Below are positions 1 through 6,885 of a stretch of DNA of 8,558 nt, piece by piece. Source of the stretch: Candidatus Zhuqueibacterota bacterium (GTDB lineage: Bacteria > Zhuqueibacterota > Zhuqueibacteria > Thermofontimicrobiales > Thiofontviventaceae); NCBI GenBank assembly GCA_014729735.1, contig WJJN01000423.1, positions 1-8,558 of the forward strand, read 5' to 3'. The notes under the pieces were generated by a model. The model worked only from the letters and a program-made list of their open reading frames with translations. It had not been told where the DNA came from and made no database searches. The first letter of the stretch is position 1. The number at the start of each line of letters is the position of its first letter. The position numbers and the translations under genes are program-made.

Positions 1-1211
1 ACTGCAAGCGCGTATCCCGCGATTATGCCGATGAAAAAAGAAGTATAAAAGCTACCTACACGTTTTCCAATTTGTTTGAATTTTGTCAAATAAATTTTAG
101 ACATTATCGGAAGCAGTATTCCAAATAAAAATATCGGACCTGCAATTATTAGCAGAATATCGCTGAAGTTCAAAATTCCGTGATCAAACTTTTCCGAATA
201 ATTTATAAAGTACTTAAAAGCAATGATTTTGGGAAAATAAATGACTGCTACTAAAATCAGCGCTCCGATAATACCTTTAAAAAAAATGGATTTGAAAAGC
301 AGGTTTCTGTCCTCGCGAATATAACGTATTGAAATAAGGATTCCGGCGCCTACAGTAATAAGTATTCCTATAATTACCAAACCGTTATTAAAAACCGAGA
401 GTTGGTGGATCCTGAAAATTGTTATATACAGGGCAAGAATGAATGAAATTACAACAAGTGATATAATACCGTTACTGATATTGATGAAATTGATCAAGGA
501 AGACGACATGAATTTCCCTGAATTGGAAAAGTATTTCAAATTTTGATCATAAAATTCAGCAACGATATTTTCAGGTTGAGAAATTTTATGTGATAGAAAT
601 CTAATTACAGCAGCTATCATTAAATTGATCAAGACGCCCGACATGATCAGTAGATGTAATCCGAGCAAGAACTTAAGCGGAAATAACAGGAAGCTTCCAG
701 CTATCATCCCTGCGATGTAGCTGCTAAACATAATACCCATTTCCTGGGCAATTACGTTTTCCGAGCGAATCAAATATCGTCCGAGCACGGAAAATTTTGC
801 ACCGATAACGCCCGATAATGGCAGGAAGAAGAAAAAAGCAATCATGAAATTGATTACTTTCAGCATTGAAGTATATTGGTTCAAATTGTGAAATATTGGT
901 CTGTAGATGAACGACACGAACTGAAACAGAAGCAATAACAAGATTGCGCTTATTGCAGTCGCCAGTTCGAGGTACATTAATGTCTTGAACTCATGCCGGC
1001 GGAAATCCACAAAAATACCGCCAAGATATGCCCCTGCTGCAATACCAGCGATAAAGGCACTAAGTATAGTGAAATCGGATATGATAGTATTGCCAAAAAT
1101 CCTTGAAAAAAATTGCAGCCAAACGAACGGATATATGACGGTCGTAACCGCAGTCAGCCCGAAGAGCGTAAATAATACCTTTCTGATGGAATCGTCATAA
1201 CTGTTTGTCAT
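1..1211 (-). CDS. Polytopic membrane protein, membrane half of a fused MFS/spermidine-synthase-like protein (3' end outside window)
   Basis: The frame is open from ATG at 1211 to the left edge, giving 403 codons of an incomplete gene. The product is very hydrophobic, with about ten or eleven membrane segments (roughly residues 13-33, 45-68, 76-104, 117-140, 159-206, 249-295, 308-330, 351-372, 385 on). Two halves repeat the motifs of the membrane domain of spermidine-synthase-like proteins. The first half has W31..F..IFGNT, an AGIAAGAYLGG stretch near 55-65, YLELATAI at 80-87, LPLSGVIGAKF at 130-140 and GIMFSSYIAGMIAGSF at 159-174. The second half has FGILLPIMSK at 363-372 and IGKRVGSFYTSFFIGIIAGY at 381-400. 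In this family an aminopropyltransferase-like domain may follow; here it would lie beyond position 1, so activity cannot be judged. No strong Shine-Dalgarno precedes the ATG. It lies 171 bases beyond the exporter operon and may have its own promoter. The family call is from motif memory, not a search. Confidence 0.72.
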   Translation of the reverse strand, partial: MTNSYDDSIRKVLFTLFGLTAVTTVIYPFVWLQFFSRIFGNTIISDFTILSAFIAGIAAGAYLGGIFVDFRRHEFKTLMYLELATAISAILLLLLFQFVSFIYRPIFHNLNQYTSMLKVINFMIAFFFFLPLSGVIGAKFSVLGRYLIRSENVIAQEMGIMFSSYIAGMIAGSFLLFPLKFLLGLHLLIMSGVLINLMIAAVIRFLSHKISQPENIVAEFYDQNLKYFSNSGKFMSSSLINFINISNGIISLVVISFILALYITIFRIHQLSVFNNGLVIIGILITVGAGILISIRYIREDRNLLFKSIFFKGIIGALILVAVIYFPKIIAFKYFINYSEKFDHGILNFSDILLIIAGPIFLFGILLPIMSKIYLTKFKQIGKRVGSFYTSFFIGIIAGYALA

Positions 1212-1263
1212 ATATTCTTAAACCCGTGCTAAAGACTCAATGGTTTGATGTAATTATCGTTTT

Positions 1264-1291
1264 AATATACAAAAGATTATCTTCTTTTCAA
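1264..1291 (-). promoter_or_regulatory. Candidate sigma70-type promoter for the membrane protein ending at 1211
   Basis: On the minus strand, TTGAAA (1291-1286) and TATATT (1269-1264) are separated by 16 bases. This fits a housekeeping promoter with a leader of about 45 bases before the ATG at 1211. The DNA just upstream (1290-1321) is a series of A and T tracts about 10 bases apart, which could act as an UP-like or bent element. Such boxes occur easily in AT-rich spacers, and Bacteroidota promoters use a different consensus, so this is only a candidate. Confidence 0.35.
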
Positions 1292-1382
1292 AAAAGATTT
1301 TTTTAAAAAAGGTTAAAAAAATATAATATAATTCAGTTTATAATGCAAGGAGGTAATTGGGAAGATGAAAGCGTATTAGATA

Positions 1383-2663
1383 TTATTCATACCGTAACGC
1401 CTCTATCGGATGCAACTTAGAAGCTTTATAGGCAGGATAAAATCCGGAAATGATTCCGATTCCAACAGAAAATACAATCCCGATGATAATAGAAATCACA
1501 GAAATAACGACTGGAATTTGAAGTCCGGTGCCGATTATTTTAGCAAGCAAAATTCCGGCAGTCGTGCCAATGGCTCCACCTATTAAAGTCAGCAAAATTG
1601 ATTCACCTAAAAATTGATTTCGGATATCCCTTTTCTTAGCTCCCACTGCTTTTCGGGCCCCAATTTCCCGGGTGCGTTCGGTAACAGTGACTAACATAAT
1701 ATTCATAATTCCAATACTGCCAACCAGGAGTGAAATCATTGCAATTCCGGCAGTAACCAGACTTGCTGTCCTCGTGAGTTTCTCTGCGGATTTAAACATT
1801 TTTTTAGCATTGTAGGCTTCAAATAACTTTTCGCCTCGATATTTACTTTTCAGAATTTGTTCAGTTTCAGCCATTGCTTCCTTCACATGCTCCGGTTCTG
1901 TCTGGCAGTAAATTCTCTCTAAATTTACTTCTGAATTAAGATACGCTAGCGTGCTTATCGGTATATAAATATTACCACCAAATCCAGACCAAAAAGTCTC
2001 GGATTTTTTTTCGACTAAACCGATGATCTTGAACTTTAAATTATTAATCGATATATAACTTTCAGATGGATTGTGAACTGCAAATATTTTTTTGAGTGGA
2101 TTTGTATATTCAACCACACAAACACGCCTCGCCAGATGAATATCGAAATCTGTCAGGAATCTGCCGCTAATTAAATTTAATTTCCCGATCTCTTCGTAAG
2201 AGGGTTCTGTCGTGACGACATTCAGATCCAGTCGATGATTATCAAGAAACACCGTGCTGCTGAAATTATTGAATGCCGCCATTCGATTTATTTTTGTTGC
2301 ATAATGTCTCAAAGATATTAAATCGCTATAATTTAAAAATTGCATCTGAAAATGTCGCTGTGGATGATCAGTTTCCGAGCTATCAAAAATTGGTCTGACG
2401 GGCTGAATCCAAAACACATCAGAACCCCATTTCGCAATTTCATTTTGAATTCGCTGGCGATGCCCTTCTCCGAATGCCACAACTGAAATGACCGCTGCAA
2501 CACCAATCACAACGCCTAATATTGCTAAAAAAGAACGAAGCGGATTGGAGCGAAGACTAATTATACCGATTTTTAATGTCGCAATAAACAATTTTTCTCC
2601 AGTGATTGAGAACTGTACCCGCATCCGGCGTGCAGTTCCTTTATGAACTGCACGCCAGATCAT
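1383..2663 (-). CDS. MacB/FtsX-type ABC transporter permease
   Basis: This is an inner-membrane permease of the MacB/LolCE/FtsX superfamily, which transmits ATP-driven movement to a periplasmic partner rather than forming a classical channel. Visible parts are a first membrane segment at about residues 42-64 (after the LRSNPLRSFLAILG motif), a periplasmic MacB_PCD-type core at about 65-290, and an FtsX domain with three further membrane helices at about 303-416. The signature residues GSIGIMNIMLVTVTERTREI (315-334), the GARKAVGAKK motif after it and the C-terminal ASKLHPIEALRYE are typical. There is no ATP-binding domain; its 426 residues match a stand-alone permease. The ATG at 2663 overlaps the adaptor's stop as ATGA, suggesting translational coupling. 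However, residues 1-13 look unlike the family, and a second in-frame ATG at 2624 (413 residues) lies just after a perfect hairpin and gives a more typical N-terminus. The true start is therefore uncertain. The substrate is unknown. Confidence 0.9.
   Translation of the reverse strand: MIWRAVHKGTARRMRVQFSITGEKLFIATLKIGIISLRSNPLRSFLAILGVVIGVAAVISVVAFGEGHRQRIQNEIAKWGSDVFWIQPVRPIFDSSETDHPQRHFQMQFLNYSDLISLRHYATKINRMAAFNNFSSTVFLDNHRLDLNVVTTEPSYEEIGKLNLISGRFLTDFDIHLARRVCVVEYTNPLKKIFAVHNPSESYISINNLKFKIIGLVEKKSETFWSGFGGNIYIPISTLAYLNSEVNLERIYCQTEPEHVKEAMAETEQILKSKYRGEKLFEAYNAKKMFKSAEKLTRTASLVTAGIAMISLLVGSIGIMNIMLVTVTERTREIGARKAVGAKKRDIRNQFLGESILLTLIGGAIGTTAGILLAKIIGTGLQIPVVISVISIIIGIVFSVGIGIISGFYPAYKASKLHPIEALRYE
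2627..2656 (-). promoter_or_regulatory. Perfect 12-bp stem hairpin at the adaptor/permease junction
   Basis: GGCGTGCAGTTC (2627-2638) and GAACTGCACGCC (2645-2656) are perfect reverse complements separated by six bases. In the mRNA this is a strong hairpin starting five bases after the permease ATG at 2663-2661 and ending two bases before the in-frame ATG at 2624. The purine-rich AAAGGA that could serve as a Shine-Dalgarno for the 2624 start spans the loop and the base of the second arm. No U-run follows, so an intrinsic terminator is unlikely. Plausible roles are control of permease translation or an mRNA processing or stability element. The structure is seen directly; the role is inferred. 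Confidence 0.7.
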
Positions 2664-3778
2664 TTTTCTGACGGGACAATCCTTGCGTAACTTTTATCCT
2701 GTTTGTCAATCCGATCTTTCGTAATAACCGCTAAACCATCTTCCACATCAAGATTACCTTTTGTGATGACTCTGTCACCGTCGGTTAAACCGGAAATTAT
2801 TTCAATAACGTTCTCGTTATAATCACCTGTTTGCACCTCCTTTTGTGTTGCTTTTCCATCTGCAATCGTAAAAACGATCTTTTCATCATTACGGTACAGG
2901 ATGGCTTCCAGCGGAATGCTAATGACACTATCTTTTTTTCCCAATACAATCTCGGCATCGATGTTTGAACCAAATAATATTTGATCATCTGCTAATGTAT
3001 GAATGCTGGAATACACATTGAAGGTGGTTGCACGGTTTTGTCGATAATTCTGATTCCCCGATTGCGTTGTGATCGTGGAAATTTCAGAAATCTCACCGGT
3101 TCGAACATCTTTAAAAATATTACTGGTGAAAATAACCTGTTGCCCGACATGTACTTTTGTAATATCTTTTTGAAAAATAGGAAGCTCTACGCTTATATCT
3201 TCTGAATCGATTAATGTGAACAACTCGGTGCCATTGTATACACGGTCAAGATGATTGAATTTTTTATTGACGACCATACCGTCAAATGAAGCTTCAATTT
3301 CTTTATCTGCCATTTCCTCTTTGATGTCATTCACATGAACCTGTTGTTTGTATTCTCTTATTTTCAATTCTTTCAGTTCGCGTTCGGAAATAGCTTTTGC
3401 CTGAAACAATTCCTCGGATTGCTGTCGCTGCTCCCGAAGAATTTTCATATCAATTTGCGCCAACTTCAATTGCTGCTGTTTATTCTGAAAATCTCGATCA
3501 TTCAACCTGATTCGGGCGATTACAGATCCTTTTGTCACATAGTCTCTGTTTTGAAATCCGCTATCGAGAATGATACCGAAAGAAGTGGATTTAACTGTCT
3601 CCACTTTTCGGGAAATAATGGTTCCGGTGGTCGATATACTGGAGACAAAAGGTCCTTTTTTCGCTTCCACATATTCTACAGAAATTGGTTCAACATTTCG
3701 GGCATTGTCTCCAAAATAAAAATAATAAGCCATCGCTGCAAAAAAGATAACTATGAGAATCGTAAAGACGGTTTTCAA
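2660..3778 (-). CDS. HlyD/AcrA-type periplasmic adaptor (membrane fusion protein)
   Basis: The adaptor links an inner-membrane transporter to a TolC channel across the periplasm. The 372-residue protein has an N-terminal membrane anchor or signal (about 4-22). It then has a split biotinyl-lipoyl-like domain: a first half at about 48-92 including YVTKGSVIARI, and a second half at about 160-192 including IEASFDGMVV and GTELFTLID. A coiled-coil hairpin rich in Gln, Lys and Glu lies between them (about 95-158). A beta-barrel follows (about 193-280), then a membrane-proximal domain with SVISIPLEAIL (284-294) and SGLTDGDRVITKG (329-341). The start codon is TTG at 3778-3776, not ATG, preceded seven bases upstream by AAGGA (3790-3786). 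It lies 23 bases after the TolC-like gene, and its TGA overlaps the permease ATG. This supports one exporter operon. Among adaptors, the short single coiled-coil hairpin and the neighbouring permease favour a MacA-like role over RND or type I secretion. Confidence 0.9.
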   Translation of the reverse strand: MKTVFTILIVIFFAAMAYYFYFGDNARNVEPISVEYVEAKKGPFVSSISTTGTIISRKVETVKSTSFGIILDSGFQNRDYVTKGSVIARIRLNDRDFQNKQQQLKLAQIDMKILREQRQQSEELFQAKAISERELKELKIREYKQQVHVNDIKEEMADKEIEASFDGMVVNKKFNHLDRVYNGTELFTLIDSEDISVELPIFQKDITKVHVGQQVIFTSNIFKDVRTGEISEISTITTQSGNQNYRQNRATTFNVYSSIHTLADDQILFGSNIDAEIVLGKKDSVISIPLEAILYRNDEKIVFTIADGKATQKEVQTGDYNENVIEIISGLTDGDRVITKGNLDVEDGLAVITKDRIDKQDKSYARIVPSEK

Positions 3779-3801
3779 TAATTATTCCTTTTAAAATTTG
3801 A

Positions 3802-5232
3802 TTAATACTGTTTTTCCACCCATTCTGCTAACATTCCCATTGCCTTTGCTAATTGTGCGCTCTGCGTAATATATGATATTTTTGCACTGTTCAGGGATTG
3901 CTGGGCATTGGTGTACCTCTGGCGAATATTTTCAATTTCCGTTGACGAAATCTGCCCCTGACTAAATCTCAATTCAGCGATTTTGAGCGCTTCCTCTGCT
4001 ATTTTCAAATTCATGGTGAGTGATTCAATTCGATTCTGGTTCAATTGTAATGATCGAAAATATTCTTCGATTTCAATGGCGATGTCTTCCCGGAGCAGCT
4101 CCAGACTTTTTTGTTGCATATCATAAGAACTTTTGGCAATCCGAATCTGGTTCTTTTGCGCGCCGCCATCCAAGATCGGAAAAGAAAGCGATGCGTTAAC
4201 ACTCCAATTCCGACCCGGGAATTCACTGAAAGCAGTTCCCAATGGCACATCATATTCCGAGCTGAGCGAATAATTCCCATTGAGATAGAGAGTGGGCTTG
4301 TTTCCCGCAGCGGTTTGCTGCAGGCTGAGCTCTGTCAATTGCAGACTAATTTCATTTTGCTTGATTTCCAGGCGATTTCGGTTAGCAGTTTGAATGGCAT
4401 ATTCCATATCAAAATCAATCGTATCCATTTTTATCTCTTCAATCAATTGAACGTTTGTATCCAAATCAAGTCCTAACAGGCGCAAGAACGATCTCTTCTG
4501 CGTCTGTAAACTATTCAGCGCGACTTTCACATTATCCTCGGCAACGCGATACTGCACCCGCGTATTCATGACCTCGAATTCAGATAATTGCCCGGCTTTA
4601 AGACGCAATTCTGCGATCTCCAGCACCCGTCGGGTAGACTCCACATCCAGCTTGCTTTGCTCCAAACTCCTGTAAGACTGCCAAAGCTGAAAATAAGAAT
4701 TGATAACCGACAAAATAAGCCCCTCTTTTTGCAATTGGAATGATTGCTCTGCGTTGACAAAATTGCTTCGCGCCCGAAACATATCCGCATGTCCTGATTG
4801 TATACCTGCCCGACTGAGCGGCTGTTGATAGGTTAAACTCAATTGCGGCGAACTGTAAAATGAATGACTCATTCCATCCATTTGGGTTTGATAGCCAACG
4901 CCGATGCTCGTTCTGCTGCCAAAGGGAGTAAGCAGTGTATAGTCCAGCGCCAAATTGGGAGTTGTCGCTTGCGAGTGTGTGGAAAAATACTGATTGCCGC
5001 TGAATACACGAGAATAGCTACGATACGAATTTAACGATAAATTAACCTGCGTCCGATAAGCAGACTCTGATAGCTCCAGTTGCGCGTGTGCCGCCTGGTA
5101 ATTTTGACGTGCGCGATACATAACCGTTTCATTGTGTGCTAATGCTTGTTGAATTGCCTGATACAAAGTAAGAGGTTGGGGATATAGCGCGCTATTTAAT
5201 AGTAGTATTACGAGAATTAAGATATTTCGCAT
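3802..5232 (-). CDS. TolC-family outer-membrane efflux channel
   Basis: This is an outer-membrane channel-tunnel protein (OEP family) that should form a trimer and give the exporter its exit duct. I place the start at ATG 5232 (476 residues), which gives a normal signal peptide (MRNILILVILLLNSALYPQ). An in-frame TTG at 5250 would add six residues; neither has a clear Shine-Dalgarno. The internal duplication typical of TolC is visible: EIAELRLKAGQLSEFEV (about 205-221) is echoed by KIAELRFSQGQISSTEIE (about 417-434). Each copy follows a long helical, Gln-rich stretch. The strand regions alternate with these helices, for example LALDYTLLTPFGSRTSIGVGY after about residue 94 and WSVNASLSFPILDGG around 343-357. 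The length is usual for the family. It is the first gene of the exporter operon, with the adaptor 23 bases downstream. The substrate cannot be inferred. Confidence 0.92.
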   Translation of the reverse strand: MRNILILVILLLNSALYPQPLTLYQAIQQALAHNETVMYRARQNYQAAHAQLELSESAYRTQVNLSLNSYRSYSRVFSGNQYFSTHSQATTPNLALDYTLLTPFGSRTSIGVGYQTQMDGMSHSFYSSPQLSLTYQQPLSRAGIQSGHADMFRARSNFVNAEQSFQLQKEGLILSVINSYFQLWQSYRSLEQSKLDVESTRRVLEIAELRLKAGQLSEFEVMNTRVQYRVAEDNVKVALNSLQTQKRSFLRLLGLDLDTNVQLIEEIKMDTIDFDMEYAIQTANRNRLEIKQNEISLQLTELSLQQTAAGNKPTLYLNGNYSLSSEYDVPLGTAFSEFPGRNWSVNASLSFPILDGGAQKNQIRIAKSSYDMQQKSLELLREDIAIEIEEYFRSLQLNQNRIESLTMNLKIAEEALKIAELRFSQGQISSTEIENIRQRYTNAQQSLNSAKISYITQSAQLAKAMGMLAEWVEKQY

Positions 5233-5298
5233 TATTAATAATATTTTCAATACTTTTCAAACAGATTAAATAATCCGGGTAAAATTGAACGAGGAGGC

Positions 5299-5423
5299 TG
5301 TATCAAAAGTCCGATTTTCTCATTTGATGTCATTCCGGGCTTGTCCCGGAATCTCTTGATTATTAGAAATTTAGGGGATTCCTGCATTCGCAGGAATGAC
5401 ACTAAAAAATGACTTTTGGTACA
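5299..5423. repeat. MITE-like palindromic intergenic repeat with nested inverted repeats
   Basis: The outer ends TGTATCAAAAGTC (5299-5311) and GACTTTTGGTACA (5411-5423) are inverted repeats matching at 12 of 13 positions. Inside, TGTCATTCC (5328-5336) and GGAATGACA (5393-5401) form a perfect second inverted pair. Two short hairpins lie within: ATTCCGGG/CCCGGAAT (5332-5339, 5345-5352) and ATTCCTGC/GCAGGAAT (5378-5385, 5390-5397). The inner GTCATTCC...GGAATGAC core resembles the palindromic repeats scattered through many bacterial genomes, which produce spurious peptides such as FLR.QES. No transposase and no clear target-site duplication are seen. It lies between two operons and could also affect transcript ends. 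Copy number elsewhere in the genome cannot be seen from here. Confidence 0.72.
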
Positions 5424-5452
5424 ATCCCGATAATTCAATAAATGAGATCTTT

Positions 5453-5468
5453 AACCGCTTCAGCGGTT
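5453..5468 (-). terminator. Short GC-rich hairpin downstream of the barrel operon, possible terminator
   Basis: AACCGC (5453-5458) and GCGGTT (5463-5468) form a perfect 6-bp stem with a four-base loop, 22 bases beyond the stop codon at 5491. The position suits the end of the 8529-5491 operon. On the minus strand it is followed by TTAAAG rather than a U-run, so intrinsic termination would be weak; on the plus strand only two further T residues follow the stem. Confidence 0.35.
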
Positions 5469-5490
5469 TTCGGAAGCATAATGTTCAGTA

Positions 5491-6132
5491 CTAAAGCCCA
5501 AATTTAAATCCGCCCCAAATCGATATCGATTCCAACGTATTCAAAGAACCATAACCAAAATCATCTCCGCCAAAGATAAGCGAGTAGCGCATTTCAGCAA
5601 TAAAAACCAATCGGTTCAAAATATTCCGCTCCCAGCCGAATACGTACATTAAGCCGGGTTTGAGATAATTTTGCTGTTCATTTTTAATCTCATTGGGTTT
5701 TACCTGATCGTCCCCCAAAAAGAGAATCGGCCAGTACGGATTATGTTCCACCTCTTTAAATTTAATTAAATTGCCGCTAACTCCTGCTCCCATATAAATT
5801 TTCTTGAAAAGAGATCTCCTGAGCGTCATATTGATGGAATAACTTTGCCAGAGTTTGCCATCCCGGACAGTATAGGTTGTGCCCCGGTATTGATAGCTCC
5901 ATGGTGAGCCGTAATATTTATTCTGAAAAAATTCTGAGCCAAATTTCAAACTCCAATTTTCACCTATCGGTGAATCAACGAAGAGCGAATAATTAGGATG
6001 GCTCCCAATATATTCATCACGAAATGTGTTTTCAATACCTGACTGGATACCGATATATAAATTTTGAGCTGAGCTTTTGTTTAATAAAAATAGCAGAAGC
6101 AATAGAATAAATATTTGATTTTTAGAAAACAT
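5491..6132 (-). CDS. Secreted small beta-barrel-like outer-membrane protein, paralog of the product at 6886-7557
   Basis: I recognise no named family. The 213-residue protein starts with a signal peptide (hydrophobic core about 7-18) with likely cleavage after Ala22, leaving Gln23. The mature part is rich in alternating hydrophobic and polar residues and in Tyr, Trp, Phe and Gly, as in small outer-membrane barrels. Strand-like stretches include LYIGIQSG (25-32), WSLKFGSEFF (60-69), YSINMTLRRS (98-107), IYMGAGVSG (112-120), RLVFIAEMRYSLIFGG (174-189) and ISIWGGFKFGL at the C-terminus. Several motifs recur in the protein from 6886-7557: IGIQ-S/T-G, Y.G..Y...D..LW..YS.N, Y.G.GVS, KP, and IF.GG. 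The ATG overlaps the end of the upstream gene by 11 bases, and GGAGGG (6148-6143) lies ten bases before it, so the two are probably co-translated. Function is unknown; a pore, structural or surface role are all possible. Confidence 0.78.
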   Translation of the reverse strand: MFSKNQIFILLLLLFLLNKSSAQNLYIGIQSGIENTFRDEYIGSHPNYSLFVDSPIGENWSLKFGSEFFQNKYYGSPWSYQYRGTTYTVRDGKLWQSYSINMTLRRSLFKKIYMGAGVSGNLIKFKEVEHNPYWPILFLGDDQVKPNEIKNEQQNYLKPGLMYVFGWERNILNRLVFIAEMRYSLIFGGDDFGYGSLNTLESISIWGGFKFGL

Positions 6133-6820
6133 TAATGATTATCCCTCCATACAAAAATACGCCGCCATTATATCTGTCGCCATCAATGGCATTATATTCC
6201 ATTTCTAAAAAGAGATTGAATAATTTTGATGGATTGAACAGAACACCGGAAGCGACCACCAGCCCGGTTCGATATCGATTGTCATCTGATGATTGGCGAA
6301 TGAGAATAGAATATGAAGAATCGATTGTGCCCCCGTATTGATCTTTTTGAATCTGTGTAAAATCAGAGAAAACGGAATAATCATTCAAAGATGCTCCGAT
6401 TTTAAAATAGGGTTTCATTTTCAGATGACTATGTTTTTCAAAGGGGTAAAAGTTAGCGGTTAGCGCGAACGTCCGGCATTCAAAATCCGCGTTGTTATCA
6501 CTAAAGATGGACGTATTGTCAACTCCGTCAGATGTCTCTTGCCAGGAATTATCTTCTTTTGAATAACTCATATTTAGTTGAAAGCCAAGCCGTGGCGTTA
6601 TTTTCACTAATACACCGCCGCCGTAATTCAGAAAATATGATTTTTCAAAAATATTTTCATACCGGGTATCGAAATGTCTTATAAACCCGGTGAATCCTGC
6701 CAATGACAGATGTAAGTCTCCGCGTCTAATCGAACGTGATTCCATTACATCCTGAGCGAACACATTCGCGGATACTACTAAAAAAATTAGACTTGCAAGT
6801 AATAATTTTTGAATACTCAT
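6122..6820 (-). CDS. Secreted beta-barrel-like outer-membrane protein, family not recognised
   Basis: This is a 232-residue protein with a signal peptide (core about 6-18) and likely cleavage after VFA22, leaving Gln23. Strands with alternating pattern are visible: LHLSLAGFTGFIRHF (36-50), FLNYGGGVLVKITPRLGFQL (63-82), FALTANFYPF (118-127), MKPYFKIGASL (135-145) and, near the end, GGVFLYGGIIINVF (219-232). The last residue is Phe, as favoured by the outer-membrane assembly machinery. This suggests an eight- to ten-stranded barrel of the OmpA/OmpW-like size class, but I cannot assign a family. I choose ATG 6820 because GGAGG (6830-6826) lies five bases before it. The ATG at 6832 would put that site inside the coding region. 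It lies between two paralogous barrels but lacks their Y.G..Y...D..LW signature. The stop overlaps the next gene's start. Confidence 0.78.
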   Translation of the reverse strand: MSIQKLLLASLIFLVVSANVFAQDVMESRSIRRGDLHLSLAGFTGFIRHFDTRYENIFEKSYFLNYGGGVLVKITPRLGFQLNMSYSKEDNSWQETSDGVDNTSIFSDNNADFECRTFALTANFYPFEKHSHLKMKPYFKIGASLNDYSVFSDFTQIQKDQYGGTIDSSYSILIRQSSDDNRYRTGLVVASGVLFNPSKLFNLFLEMEYNAIDGDRYNGGVFLYGGIIINVF

Positions 6821-6825
6821 TTTAA

Positions 6826-6830
6826 CCTCC
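6826..6830 (-). promoter_or_regulatory. Ribosome binding site GGAGG that decides the start at 6820
   Basis: GGAGG on the minus strand lies five bases (TTAAA) before ATG 6820. A second in-frame ATG at 6832 overlaps the first G of this site and has no comparable site of its own, so the shorter start is preferred. Confidence 0.7.
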
Positions 6831-6885
6831 ATGGTTTTTTAACGTATTACCAATTTTTCAAATCCTTCATGTTCATTTAATCGGT

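Noticed and set aside
985..1200. Plus-strand 71-codon ORF
   Set aside because: It is a shadow of the polytopic membrane protein on the minus strand, whose frame continues open for all 1211 bases.
2627..2656. Reading the junction hairpin as an intrinsic terminator
   Set aside because: No U-run follows on either strand, and the permease frame continues through it.
3335..3781. Plus-strand 148-codon ORF
   Set aside because: It is antisense to the coiled-coil and lipoyl part of the adaptor gene, whose protein is clearly real. The composition (runs of Phe, Leu and Gln) mirrors the adaptor codons.
4111..4476. Plus-strand 121-codon ORF
   Set aside because: It is antisense to the TolC-like gene, with no family resemblance and no upstream signal.
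5247..5438. Minus-strand 63-codon ORF with FLRMQESP and RDKPGMT
   Set aside because: It lies almost wholly within the palindromic repeat, and its peptide is the usual translation of such repeats. It has no domain and overlaps the TolC-like gene's start.
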